Source of the DNA: Candidatus Gemmiger stercoravium
GTDB taxonomy: Bacteria; Bacillota; Clostridia; Oscillospirales; Ruminococcaceae
NCBI GenBank assembly: GCA_019119835.1
Contig: DWWE01000043.1
Coordinates: 17,707 to 81,706 of the forward strand
Reading direction: 5' to 3'
Length of the DNA stretch: 64,000 nt
The notes under the pieces were generated by a model that worked only from the letters and a program-made list of their open reading frames with translations, had not been told where the DNA came from and ran no database searches. Within the stretch, counting starts at the first letter, position 1, and every line of letters starts with the position of its first letter. Position numbers and translations under genes: made by a program. Shown in pieces: positions 32,526 through 41,104 of the stretch.

Positions 32526-32581
32526 CACTCTCGGATCATCCAGCGGGGAAGCCCGCTGTGCAAAAAAGGGGAGTGTATACC

Positions 32582-33751
32582 TTGATCGAAGTCAGTCACC
32601 TGACCAAACGCTACGGCGCCCATCTGGCGGTCGATGACATCAGTTTCACGGTGGAGGACGGCTGCATCTACGGCCTGCTCGGGCCCAACGGCGCGGGCAA
32701 GTCCACCACGATGAACATGGTCACCGGCTATCTGTCGCCCACAAGCGGCACCGTCACCATCAACGGACATGACATCCAGCAGGAACCCCAGGCCGCCAAG
32801 GCCTGCATCGGCTACCTGCCCGAACTGCCGCCGCTGTACATCGACATGGGCGTGACCGAGTATCTCAGCTTTGTGGCCGAGCTCAAAGGGGTGCGCAAAA
32901 AGGCCGACCGGACCGCGGCGGTGGCCCGGGTGTGCGAGCGCACCGGCCTGCGGGAAGTTTCCCGGCGGCTGATCCGCAACCTGTCCAAAGGCTACCGCCA
33001 GCGGGTGGGGCTGGCGGCGGCGCTGCTGGGCGACCCCCGGGTCATCATCCTGGACGAACCCACCGTCGGCCTTGACCCGGTCCAGATGATCGAGATTCGG
33101 GAGCTGATCCATGACCTGGGCCAGCACCACACGGTCATCCTGTCCAGCCACATCCTCAGCGAAGTGCAGACCATCTGCGACCGGGTGCTCATCATCTCGG
33201 GGGGCAAGCTGGTGGCCCAGGGCACGCCGGAAGAACTGGCCGCCCGGCTGGCGTCCCGCGGTATGATCTCGGCCACCGCCCAGGGCGGGCGGGAGGCCGT
33301 GCTGGCCGCCGCGGCCGCCCTGCCCGGGCTCAGCGACCTGCGGGTCACCGCCGAGAAGGGGGACGAGGTCAGCTTCACCGCCGTCAGCACCGACGGCGCC
33401 GACCACCGGGCCGAACTTTCCGCCGCGCTGGCTGCCGCCGGCTGCCCGGTGCTCAGCCTGGCCAGCGAGCAGATGAGCCTGGAAGAAGTCTTCCTGCAGC
33501 TGACCGAGAGCGAACCGGCCGGCGGCGAGCCCGCCGGCGAGGAGACGCAGCAGCCCGCCGGCGAGGCGGCCGAAGAAGCCGGCGCCGCCGCGCCGGAATC
33601 CGGCCCGGCGGCCGCGGAAGCCGAACCGCCCGCCCCCGACGCGGAAGACGGGGCGGGGGATGAACCGGATGATTCCGCCGGGGCCGGCGCCCCGCCCGCC
33701 CCCGACGACCCGCCCCGACCGGAAGAGGAAAACGGGAAGGAGGGGGACTGA
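32582..33751 (+). CDS. ABC transporter ATPase, GldA-like, with acidic Pro/Ala/Glu tail
   Basis: ATP-binding subunit of an ABC-2 type exporter. Walker A is LLGPNGAGKSTT, the signature is NLSKGYRQRVGLA and Walker B is VIILDEPTVGLDP; the order and spacing are normal. The last ~75 residues, after LEEVFLQLTESE, are a low-complexity acidic tail of Pro, Ala, Glu, Asp and Gly that ordinary GldA-like ATPases lack. TTG 32582 (MIEVSHLTKRYG) is chosen as start because the AAAAAAGGGGAG site ends about 8 nt before it; in-frame GTG codons at 32558 and 32573 lie in or before that site. The permease gene follows after 3 bp. Confidence 0.88.
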   Translation: MIEVSHLTKRYGAHLAVDDISFTVEDGCIYGLLGPNGAGKSTTMNMVTGYLSPTSGTVTINGHDIQQEPQAAKACIGYLPELPPLYIDMGVTEYLSFVAELKGVRKKADRTAAVARVCERTGLREVSRRLIRNLSKGYRQRVGLAAALLGDPRVIILDEPTVGLDPVQMIEIRELIHDLGQHHTVILSSHILSEVQTICDRVLIISGGKLVAQGTPEELAARLASRGMISATAQGGREAVLAAAAALPGLSDLRVTAEKGDEVSFTAVSTDGADHRAELSAALAAAGCPVLSLASEQMSLEEVFLQLTESEPAGGEPAGEETQQPAGEAAEEAGAAAPESGPAAAEAEPPAPDAEDGAGDEPDDSAGAGAPPAPDDPPRPEEENGKEGD

Positions 33752-33754
33752 GCC

Positions 33755-34618
33755 ATGACTGCGATCTTCAAACGGGAGACCAAAAGCTACTTCACCGGCA
33801 TGATCGGGTATGTGGTCATTGCGGTGCTGGTGGCCTTCATCGGTCTTTATTACTCCGCCAACTGCCTGGTGTACGGTTCGCCGGACTTCTCCAGCGTGCT
33901 GTATTCCACCACCATCGCCATGCTCTTTGTGCTGCCGGCGCTGAGCATGCGCAGCTTTGCCGACGAGCGCCGCAACAAAACCGACCAGCTGCTGCTCACC
34001 AGCCCCATCACCATCCCGCAGATCGTGCTGGGCAAGTATCTGGCCCAGCTGGCCGTGTTTGCGGTGCCGATGCTGCTGGCCTGCCTGCTGCCGCTTCTTC
34101 TCTCGGCCTTCGGCGAGGTGCTGCTGGCCGGGGCCTATGCCACGCTGCTGGCCTACTTCCTGCTGGGGGCGGCCTGCATCGCGGTGGGCACCTTTGTCTC
34201 GGTGCTCACCGAAAACCAGATCATCGCCTACCTGGCCACCTTCGGCCTGCTGCTGGCCTCTTATCTGATGGAGGACATCCAGACCCTCTTCACCACCGGC
34301 AGCACCATGGCCTTCATCATCTTCAGCATCGCGCTGGTGGTCATTGCGGTGCTGGTGGGCCTTGTCTGCAAAAGCCTGACCGTCGGCTGCGGCACCTTCT
34401 GCGGCGGGGCGGTGCTGCTGATCCTTGTGTTCCAGATGCGCCCCACCTGGCTGCTCAACGGCCTCAACAGCGTGCTGGACGCGCTGGCCCTGTTCGCCCC
34501 CTTCCGGGATTTTGTGGGCGGCATGTTCAGCCTCAGCAGCATTTTGTACTATCTGTCGGTCGTGGGGCTGTTTTTGTTCCTGACCGGCCAGGCGCTGGAA
34601 CGGCGCCGCTGGAACTGA
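33755..34618 (+). CDS. ABC-2 type permease, GldF-like
   Basis: A 287-aa membrane protein with about six hydrophobic segments and the ABC-2 family pattern (ADERRNKTDQLLLTSPITIPQIVLGKYLA after the second segment). It pairs with the ATPase encoded 3 bp upstream. The N-terminus (MTAIFKRETKSYFTGMIGY) is typical of GldF/CcmB-like permeases. The next gene follows after 19 bp. The exported substrate is unknown; the Gld name reflects similarity only and does not imply gliding. Confidence 0.88.
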   Translation: MTAIFKRETKSYFTGMIGYVVIAVLVAFIGLYYSANCLVYGSPDFSSVLYSTTIAMLFVLPALSMRSFADERRNKTDQLLLTSPITIPQIVLGKYLAQLAVFAVPMLLACLLPLLLSAFGEVLLAGAYATLLAYFLLGAACIAVGTFVSVLTENQIIAYLATFGLLLASYLMEDIQTLFTTGSTMAFIIFSIALVVIAVLVGLVCKSLTVGCGTFCGGAVLLILVFQMRPTWLLNGLNSVLDALALFAPFRDFVGGMFSLSSILYYLSVVGLFLFLTGQALERRRWN

Positions 34619-34637
34619 GCAAAGGAGGGAAGCGACT

Positions 34638-36143
34638 ATGAAATTCCATTTCAGCAAAAAGCCCTCCGCCCCGGCGCCCCAGCCCACCGAGGCACAGCGC
34701 GCCAGCCAGCGCCGGGCATTGGGCGCCGGCGCCTACGCCAGCGCGCTGGGCGCCATCGTGCTGGTGGTGGTGATCCTTGTGAACCTGGTCGTTCAGGCCA
34801 TCCCCACCCAATACACCGAATTCGACATCTCCAACACCGGGCTGTTCACCCTCAGCGAGACCACCGTCAGCATGCTGAAAAGCCTGGACAAGGACGTGAC
34901 CGCCTACTACCTGGGCGAGACCGGCGGCGAGGACGCCAACCTTACCCGCCTGCTGGACCGCTACGCCGGCGAGTCGTCCCATTTCCGCTGGGGGCAGCGG
35001 GACCCGGCGCTCTACCCGACCTTTGCGGCCCAGTATGACGCCCAGGACGCCTCCAACGGCAGCGTGATCCTGGTCTGCGGCGAAAACCACGTGGTGGTGG
35101 ATTCCGCCGATCTGTATGAGTACGACTACTCCAGCTACTACACCACCGGCTCGGTGGATATGCGCTTCAACGCCGAGAACGCCCTGACCACCGCGGTGGC
35201 CCAGGTCACCCGGGATGCCTCCTACACCGCCTACCAGCTCACCGGCCACGGCGAAGCGGAACTGGGCAGCGACTTTACCGAGGTGCTCACCAACGCCGGC
35301 GTCACACTGGAAAGCCTGAGCCTGACCACCAGCGCCGTGCCCGAAGACGCCGCCGCGCTGATCCTCAACGCGCCCCAGGCGGACCTGTCCGAACAGGATG
35401 TGGATGCGCTGCGCAGCTACCTGGACGGCGGCGGCCGGCTGCTGGTCACCACCAGTCTGCTTGCCGACACCCCCAACCTGGACGCCCTGCTGGCCGAGTA
35501 CGGCATGACCCGCCAGGAGGGCCTGCTGGTGGAGACCGACGCCAACCACTTTGCCTACGGCTACGGCGGCACCTACCTGCTGCCGGAACTCCAGTCCAAT
35601 GACATCACCTCCGGCGTGGTGGACGGCATGTACGTCTTCGCCCCGGTGTCCCAGGGCATCCTCACCGGCGAAGCAACCGGTACGGCCACCGCCGAATCCG
35701 CCACCGACGAGTCTGCAGCCGACTCCATCACCCACACGACGCTGCTGTCCACCAGCTCCTCCGCCTTCTCGATGCTGGACTACGAGACCGCCACCACCAT
35801 CCAGCAGGGGGAGAACGACCCCATCGGCAGCTTTGACGTGGCGGTGGCCGTCGAAAATTCCGACACCGGCGCCCGGGTGGTTTGGATCAACTGCGCCAAC
35901 CTGCTGCTGGACAACATCAACAGCGCGGTGTCCGGCGGCAACGCCCAGTTCCTGGGCAGCGTGATGAACTGGATGAACGGCGAGGAGAACGCCGCCGTCA
36001 TCGAAAGCAAGAGCATGAGCGCCGATTCGCTGGATGTGCCCGCCGCCCTCATCATGCCGCTGGGGCTGATCATCGTGATCCTGCTGCCGCTGGCCAGCCT
36101 GCTGGTCGGCGTGGTGATCTCGGTGGTGCGCCGCCGCCGCTGA
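34638..36143 (+). CDS. GldG-like ABC transporter auxiliary protein
   Basis: A 501-aa protein with a membrane segment near residues 35-55 and a second at the C-terminus (about 470-497, before RRRR), holding a large extracytoplasmic domain between them. The body matches the GldG/ABC auxiliary domain: FDISNTGLFTLSETTVSMLKSL near the start, LTGHGEAEL, and LRSYLDGGGRLLVTT. GldG partners with GldA and GldF in Bacteroidetes gliding and secretion; Firmicutes homologues have no assigned role. It lies third in the operon. Confidence 0.85.
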   Translation: MKFHFSKKPSAPAPQPTEAQRASQRRALGAGAYASALGAIVLVVVILVNLVVQAIPTQYTEFDISNTGLFTLSETTVSMLKSLDKDVTAYYLGETGGEDANLTRLLDRYAGESSHFRWGQRDPALYPTFAAQYDAQDASNGSVILVCGENHVVVDSADLYEYDYSSYYTTGSVDMRFNAENALTTAVAQVTRDASYTAYQLTGHGEAELGSDFTEVLTNAGVTLESLSLTTSAVPEDAAALILNAPQADLSEQDVDALRSYLDGGGRLLVTTSLLADTPNLDALLAEYGMTRQEGLLVETDANHFAYGYGGTYLLPELQSNDITSGVVDGMYVFAPVSQGILTGEATGTATAESATDESAADSITHTTLLSTSSSAFSMLDYETATTIQQGENDPIGSFDVAVAVENSDTGARVVWINCANLLLDNINSAVSGGNAQFLGSVMNWMNGEENAAVIESKSMSADSLDVPAALIMPLGLIIVILLPLASLLVGVVISVVRRRR

Positions 36144-36164
36144 CCCTGCCGGGAGGTGCTTGCC

Positions 36165-37253
36165 ATGAAAATTTCCAAAAAAATGATGCCGCTGGCGGTG
36201 CTGGTGGCCGTGGTGGTGCTCCTGGCGATCGCGCTGGCGGTGCTCTCCGGCCTGGATACCGAGGAGGAAACCGGCCTGCCGCTGTTTGAGCTGGACCCTG
36301 ACTCGGTCACCGCCGTGTCCTACCAGCAGCAGGACGAGGAGGACCCCGTCGATGTGACGCTGCTCTATGCCGATGAGACCTGGACCTTGTCGGACGACCC
36401 GACCCTGCCGCTGGACCAGGAGACCACGGCCAACCTGGCCGCCGACATCGCCGGCCTGACCGCGCTGCGGGACCTGGGGACCGACGCCGAGACCGAGGAG
36501 ATGGGCCTGGACGAACCCACCGCCGTGCTGCGGCTGGCCGTTGACGGCGGCGACATCACCGCCGAGCCCGCCACCGGCGAGACGGCCTCCGGCCTGTACA
36601 CCCTGACCATCGGGGCCGAAAACAGCGTGACCGGCGCCTACTACGCCAAGGGCAGCTGGGGCGACAGCGTCTACACCATTGACAGCTCCGATCTGTCCGG
36701 CCTGTTCAAGACCCCGCGGCAGCTCTATGCGGACCAGGAGATCACCGACCTGGAGACCACCGACCTGACCGCCATGACGGTGGAACTGCCCGGCGAGACG
36801 CTGGACTTCGCCTATGACGGCGAGACCTGGACCCTTGCCGACGACCCCGACTACCCGCTGGACCAGGACATCGTGACCAAGATGGCTTCCACCCTCTGCT
36901 CGCTCAAGAGCCAGTGGAGCATCACGAGCCCCGAGGCGGACAGCGTCTACGGGCTGGACAGCCCGGATGCCATCGTGACCCTCACCGGTTCGGACGGCAC
37001 GACGGTGACGGCCCGGTTCGGCGCCGTCTCGGCGGAGGATGACACGGTCAGCTACCTGCAGGCCAGCACGGCGCCGGATGTGGTGTACGAGATCTCCTCC
37101 ACCAATCTGTCCGCCTACGCCTATACGAAGGACAGCCTGCAGGCCGCCACCGACGAGACCGCCACCGAGGAGAGCAGCGAGGAGGACATCATCGCAGAAA
37201 ACCCGGTGGGCGGTGCGGACGACTACGTCTCCTCGGTGCCCGCCGACGAATGA
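36165..37253 (+). CDS. DUF4340 domain protein
   Basis: A 362-aa protein with an N-terminal membrane anchor (about 8-30) and an acidic extracytoplasmic region containing two similar DUF4340 repeats; note the paired motifs TWTLSDDPTLPLDQE and TWTLADDPDYPLDQD about 150 residues apart. It is the usual fourth member of GldA-F-G-like operons outside Bacteroidetes. ATG 36165 follows GGGAGG; the frame extension to 36156 runs through that site. It ends in Glu/Asp/Ser-rich sequence. Function unknown; probably an extracytoplasmic component of the exporter. Confidence 0.8.
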   Translation: MKISKKMMPLAVLVAVVVLLAIALAVLSGLDTEEETGLPLFELDPDSVTAVSYQQQDEEDPVDVTLLYADETWTLSDDPTLPLDQETTANLAADIAGLTALRDLGTDAETEEMGLDEPTAVLRLAVDGGDITAEPATGETASGLYTLTIGAENSVTGAYYAKGSWGDSVYTIDSSDLSGLFKTPRQLYADQEITDLETTDLTAMTVELPGETLDFAYDGETWTLADDPDYPLDQDIVTKMASTLCSLKSQWSITSPEADSVYGLDSPDAIVTLTGSDGTTVTARFGAVSAEDDTVSYLQASTAPDVVYEISSTNLSAYAYTKDSLQAATDETATEESSEEDIIAENPVGGADDYVSSVPADE

Positions 37254-37385
37254 CCGCCCGCCGGCACACCGGGCTGCCTGAGCGGGACAAACACGGCCCT
37301 GCCGCGGCGCCTGACCGGCTGCCGGCAGGCTGAAGCAGGCAGGGCGGCCGCCGGATGGCCCGCCCCGGCAATCGCACAGCATCGA

Positions 37386-37684
37386 CCCCCAAGGGAAGTG
37401 AAAACCGCTTCCCCTGGGGGTCTGAGCGTGTCGAGAAACTCGACACGCTCCACAAGGGGCAACAGCCGCGCACGGCAATTGCCTAACGCGGCTGTTTCCC
37501 CTTGTGTATCCCCTTCGACAAAATTTTACGGCAAATCGCGCACTCGTCACTGCGTTCTTCGCACACAATTTGCCGTAAAATTTCCCTGTCGGTGTCGCCG
37601 TCGTCGGCACATGTCCGCCGACGGCGACGAATTTTTTCAACAGCCTGCGCCCCCAAGGGAAGTGAAAACCGCTTCCCCTGGGGG
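37386..37684. repeat. Composite palindromic intergenic element
   Basis: In the 537-bp gap 37254-37790 a 299-bp unit is bounded by two identical 35-nt hairpins (37386-37420 and 37650-37684; each pairs CCCCCA-x-GGGAAG type arms around TGAAAACCG). Between them lie four more inverted repeats: 37424-37435/37439-37450 (perfect 12 bp, GAGCGTGTCGAG), 37451-37470/37487-37506 (20 bp, one mismatch), 37521-37536/37568-37583 (perfect 16 bp, AT-rich) and 37594-37603/37619-37628 (10 bp). The right-hand end runs into T5 and can act as a terminator. No coding frame was recognised. The rest of the gap (37254-37385) shows nothing I can name. It looks like a non-autonomous intergenic repeat. Confidence 0.75.
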
Positions 37685-37790
37685 CTTTTTGTTCAGCCGG
37701 GGAAAAGCCTTCGCGCAGGCCGCCCCGGCGGCGGTGGACTTTGCCGGGCGGATATGGTAAGATCGAGACAGCAGAAAGGGGGAGGGCGCA

Positions 37791-37988
37791 ATGCTCATTC
37801 GGGACGAAACCATCGACCGGGGCCGGCCGTTTGACTGGGGGCGGGTCTCGGCCGACTATGCCAGATACCGGGACATTTATCCCCCGGAGTTTTATGACAG
37901 GATCACGGCCCGGGGGCTGTGCGTTGCGCCGCCCTCCTTCACGGTGCGCCACTATGCCGCCATGGCGGAACTCAAGGTCAAAAAGTGA
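37791..37988 (+). pseudogene. Remnant of a class I SAM-dependent methyltransferase
   Basis: A 65-codon frame behind a strong AAAGGGGGAGG site. Its first ~44 residues (IDRGRPFDWGRVSADYARYRDIYPPEFYDR) look like the N-terminus of a family of ~250-aa methyltransferases, but the SAM-binding glycine-rich domain that should follow is missing, and the last ~20 residues (FTVRHYAAMAELKVKK) look like the end of the same kind of protein. An internal in-frame deletion of about 200 codons would explain this. It lies 106 bp after the palindromic element. It could still be expressed as a small protein. Confidence 0.55.
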
Positions 37989-38004
37989 CTGGCGGCCGTC
38001 TCTC

Positions 38005-38033
38005 TTCTCTTTTGTCCGGGGCCATGGTATAAT
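38005..38033 (+). promoter_or_regulatory. Promoter of the NagZ-like gene
   Basis: TTCTCT (38005-38010), 17 bp, TATAAT (38028-38033) with a TGG extension in front of the -10. Confidence 0.6.
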
Positions 38034-38077
38034 AATCCCAAAACAGCCGCCGCGGCGGCCGGCAAGGGGGAATGGCG

Positions 38078-39298
38078 ATGAAAACAGGACGACGGCGCGG
38101 CCTGGCGGCCTTTCTGGCGCTCTGGCTGCTGGCGCTGACCGGCTGCGGCGCCCCCGCCGCAGACCCGGCCCCCACCGCCCGGCCTGCAGCATCCGCTCCG
38201 CCCACCGCCGCGCCCACCGCCGCCCCGCTGACGGCGGCGGACCTGACGCTGGAAGAAAAGGTCGGCCAGCTCTTTCTGGTCCGGCCCGACGCGCTGGACC
38301 CTGCCCGGACCCCGCAGCAGATCGAGGACCCCGACGCCGCCGGCGCCACCGCCCTGACCGACGCCATGCGGGCTACGCTGGCCCGCATCCCGGTGGGCGG
38401 GGTGGTGCTGTTCGGCAAGAACATCGCCGACGCCGGCCAGCTGACGGCATTCACCGCCGACCTGCAGGCCGCCGGCCGGGTGCCGCTGCTGCTGGCGGTG
38501 GATGAGGAGGGCGGGGCGGTGGCCCGGCTGGCCAACAGCGGGGCGCTGGACCTGCCCCGGTACGAGAGCGCCGCCGCGGTGGGCGCCGAGGGCCCCGAGG
38601 CCGTGCGGACCATGTACCGGACCATCGGCGGCTATCTGCGGGACTTCGGCTTTGCGCTGGATTTTGCCCCGGTGGCCGATGTGAACACCAACCCGGACAA
38701 TCCGGTCATCGGCAGCCGGGCATTTTCCGCCGACCCGCAGACCGCCGCGGCCTGCGTCCGGGCGGCGGTGGAAGGGCTGGGTGAGGCCGGCGTGCTGGCC
38801 TGCCTCAAGCATTTCCCCGGCCACGGCGATACCGCCCAGGACAGCCACGAGGAGGCGGCCGTTACCGAAAAGACGCTGGCGGCGCTGCGCAGCGGCGAGT
38901 GGGCCCCCTTTGCGGCGGGCATCGCCGCCGGGGCCCCGCTGGTGATGGCGGGGCATATCACCGCCCCCAACGCCCTGCCGCCGGCCGAGTCCGACCGCCT
39001 GGCCGGGTTCAGCGCCACCGTCCTCAACGATTGGCTGCGGGGGGAACTGGGCTTTGAAGGGCTGGTGGTCACCGATTCGCTGGCCATGGGGGCGGTCACC
39101 CGGCGCTATTCCTCCGGCGAGGCGGCGCTGGCCGCCCTGCAGGCCGGCGCCGACCTGCTGCTGATGCCGGCCGATCTGGAGGGAGCCTACACCGCGGTGG
39201 TGCAGGCGGTGGAAAGCGGCCGCTGGCCCGAAAGCGAGCTGGACGCCCGGGTGGAAAGGATCCTGGCGGCCAAGCGGGCGGCGGGGCTGCCGGTGTGA
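38078..39298 (+). CDS. Lipoprotein beta-N-acetylhexosaminidase (GH3, NagZ-like)
   Basis: Predicted to split N-acetylglucosamine from muropeptides or other beta-GlcNAc glycans outside the membrane. The 406-aa protein has a lipoprotein signal (LALTGC, lipidated Cys23), a Thr/Ala/Pro linker, and a GH3 barrel starting at LTLEEKVGQLFLV. Marker motifs are LLAVDEEGGAVARL, LDFAPVADVN, the GH3 NagZ block KHFPGHGDT, and VVTDSLAMGAV with the nucleophilic aspartate. ATG 38078 is preferred since the AAGGGGG site lies 7 nt upstream; ATG 38072 would touch it. It is followed closely by a glycosyltransferase gene. Confidence 0.9.
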   Translation: MKTGRRRGLAAFLALWLLALTGCGAPAADPAPTARPAASAPPTAAPTAAPLTAADLTLEEKVGQLFLVRPDALDPARTPQQIEDPDAAGATALTDAMRATLARIPVGGVVLFGKNIADAGQLTAFTADLQAAGRVPLLLAVDEEGGAVARLANSGALDLPRYESAAAVGAEGPEAVRTMYRTIGGYLRDFGFALDFAPVADVNTNPDNPVIGSRAFSADPQTAAACVRAAVEGLGEAGVLACLKHFPGHGDTAQDSHEEAAVTEKTLAALRSGEWAPFAAGIAAGAPLVMAGHITAPNALPPAESDRLAGFSATVLNDWLRGELGFEGLVVTDSLAMGAVTRRYSSGEAALAALQAGADLLLMPADLEGAYTAVVQAVESGRWPESELDARVERILAAKRAAGLPV

Positions 39299-39332
39299 AG
39301 CGGAAACGATGGTAGAGAGGGCGAGGTACGGA

Positions 39333-40526
39333 ATGTCACAACCCAAAAAGCTGCAAAACCTGACAAACCTGCAGGACCGCACGGTCCGCAGCTCCCTGGC
39401 CGGCACCTGCGCCGGGCGGGTCAAGCCCTGGCAGGTGGAGGACTGCGCCCCCCGCACGCCGGCCCGGCCGCTGTATGCGGTGGACGGCTGGTTTCTGACC
39501 CAGCGGGTCTCGGGCATACAGCGGTATGCCATCGAGATCCTGGCCGAACTGGACCGGCAGATCCCCGCCGGCAGCGTGGAGATCGTCCTGCCCGAAGGTG
39601 CGCCCCAGCCGGTGTACGACAACATCCGGGTGGTGGTGCAGGGGCAGGCGAATCCGCTGTGGGAACAGCGGGACTATCCCCGCTACCTGGCCGGGGCCGG
39701 CCGCCGCTGGCTGTGCATGTGCAACGTGATCCCGCTGCATTCGCCGGACGCCTGCCGGGGCATTGCGGTCTGGCACGATGTCTGCTACCGCGCCCGGCCG
39801 GATTTTTACCGCGACCCCCGGGGCCGGGCCAGCGCCGCCTGGCACCGGCTGCAGTACCGGGCCATGGCCGCCCGGGCCCGCCGCATCGTCACGGTGTCGG
39901 AGTTTTCCAAAACCGAGATCGAGCGGTACTACGGTGTGCCGGGCGAGCGCATCACGGTCATTTACAACGCCTGGCAGCACATGCAGCGGGTCGCGGCGGA
40001 CGAAAGCATCTTTGCCGGGGCCGGCAAATGGCCGGCGCTGCGCCCGGGCCGGTATTACTTTTCCATGGCCAACCTGCTCAAAAACAAAAACTTCCCCTGG
40101 GTGCTGCGGGCGGCCAAAAACACGCCGGAGGCGGTGTTCGCCATCGCCGGCGGCGGCAGCCTGCAGGCCGAAGCCCGGGCCCTGGGGCTGGCGGAACTGC
40201 CCAACGTCGTCTACCTGGGCTATGTCACCGACGAGGAGGCCAAGGCCCTGATGGCTCATTGCCGGGCCTTTTTGTTCCCGACACTGTACGAGGGGTTCGG
40301 CATCCCGCCGCTGGAAGCCATCGCCTGCGGCGCGCCCGCGGTGCTGGTCAGCGACACCCCCTGTATGCGGGAGATCTACGGCCCCCACGCCGGGTACATC
40401 GACCTGGCCGCCAACCCCGGCAACCTGCGGCAGATCACCCCGCCCGCCGCCGACCCGGCCGCGGTGCTCACCCGCTACGCCTGGCGGGAAAGCGCCCGCC
40501 GCCTGGCCGGGCTGATGGGACTGTGA
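39333..40526 (+). CDS. Glycosyltransferase, GT4 family
   Basis: A 397-aa retaining glycosyltransferase of the GT4/GT-B kind. The acceptor half contains VSGIQRYAIEILAEL and the WHDVCY block; the donor half shows YYFSMANLLKNKNFPWVL, IAGGG and the GT4 signature FPTLYEGFGIPPLEAIACG (with the conserved E-x7-E spacing). ATG 39333 follows GAGAGGGCGAGG; ATG 39309 has no good site. It lies 34 bp after the NagZ-like gene and 25 bp before a small kinase-like gene, so all three may form one transcript. The sugar and acceptor are unknown. Confidence 0.87.
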   Translation: MSQPKKLQNLTNLQDRTVRSSLAGTCAGRVKPWQVEDCAPRTPARPLYAVDGWFLTQRVSGIQRYAIEILAELDRQIPAGSVEIVLPEGAPQPVYDNIRVVVQGQANPLWEQRDYPRYLAGAGRRWLCMCNVIPLHSPDACRGIAVWHDVCYRARPDFYRDPRGRASAAWHRLQYRAMAARARRIVTVSEFSKTEIERYYGVPGERITVIYNAWQHMQRVAADESIFAGAGKWPALRPGRYYFSMANLLKNKNFPWVLRAAKNTPEAVFAIAGGGSLQAEARALGLAELPNVVYLGYVTDEEAKALMAHCRAFLFPTLYEGFGIPPLEAIACGAPAVLVSDTPCMREIYGPHAGYIDLAANPGNLRQITPPAADPAAVLTRYAWRESARRLAGLMGL

Positions 40527-40551
40527 CGGTGCCGGACGCAAAGGAGACATT

Positions 40552-41094
40552 ATGCAGAATCATGAACTGACGCTCAACGGCAAGCCCTACGCCGTACAGC
40601 GGCTGCTGGACAAGGGGAAAGGCGGGTATTCCTATCTTGTCTGCGACGGGACACAGCGGTATGTGCTCAAGCAGATCCACCACGAACCCTGTGATTACTA
40701 TCAGTTCGGAGACAAGCTGGCTGCCGAACTGCGGGACTACGAGCGGCTGCGGGCGGTGGGGGTCCCAATGCCCGAACTCTACGCCGTGGACACGGGGGCG
40801 GAACGCCTGCTGAAAGAGTACATCGAAGGCGACACCGTCTTCGAGCTGGTCCGGGCGGACGCGCTGCCGCCCGAATGTCTGGACGAGATGCGCGCCATCT
40901 GCCGGAAACTCTACGCAGCGGGGCTCAACATTGATTATTTCCCCACCAACTTCATCCCGCGGGGCGGTGCGCTCTACTATGTGGACTACGAGTGCAACGC
41001 CTATATGGAGCAGTGGGATTTCGAACACTGGGGCATTCAGTATTGGAGCCGCACCCCGGCGTTCCTGCAATATCTGCGCGAACACGAAACCTGA
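40552..41094 (+). CDS. Very small protein-kinase-like/aminoglycoside-kinase-like protein
   Basis: A 180-aa protein with a compressed eukaryotic-kinase-type catalytic core: a glycine loop GKGGYSYLV (22-30), the ATP lysine in YVLKQI (Lys40), Glu59 as a possible helix-C glutamate, a catalytic loop NIDYFPTNF (Asp128 to Asn133, the D-x4-N spacing of kinases) and VDYECN (Asp145 in the DFG position). The usual large C-lobe is missing. It may phosphorylate a sugar, lipid or protein linked to the upstream glycosyltransferase; this is inference. It is followed by a terminator and converges with comM. Confidence 0.65.
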   Translation: MQNHELTLNGKPYAVQRLLDKGKGGYSYLVCDGTQRYVLKQIHHEPCDYYQFGDKLAAELRDYERLRAVGVPMPELYAVDTGAERLLKEYIEGDTVFELVRADALPPECLDEMRAICRKLYAAGLNIDYFPTNFIPRGGALYYVDYECNAYMEQWDFEHWGIQYWSRTPAFLQYLREHET

Positions 41095-41104
41095 AACGAT
41101 GTAA

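Noticed and set aside
32558..32575. GTG codons as starts of the Gld-like ATPase
   Set aside because: GTG 32558 lies before the ribosome binding site and GTG 32573 lies in it; TTG 32582 has proper spacing and begins at the conserved IEVSHLTKRYG.
37515..37524. Spo0A-like box (TTCGACAAAA, reverse of TGTCGAA)
   Set aside because: It is part of the palindromic element and not near a promoter of a sporulation gene; a 7-bp match by chance is likely.
37386..37684. CRISPR array
   Set aside because: Only two copies of the 35-nt hairpin exist, 264 bp apart, with palindromic DNA rather than unique spacers between them, and no cas genes nearby.
34533..38192. Minus-strand open frame of over 1200 codons
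   Set aside because: It lies opposite the GldG-like, DUF4340 and intergenic repeat sequences, has His/Gly/Val-rich low-complexity translation and no domain; long antisense frames are expected at this GC content.
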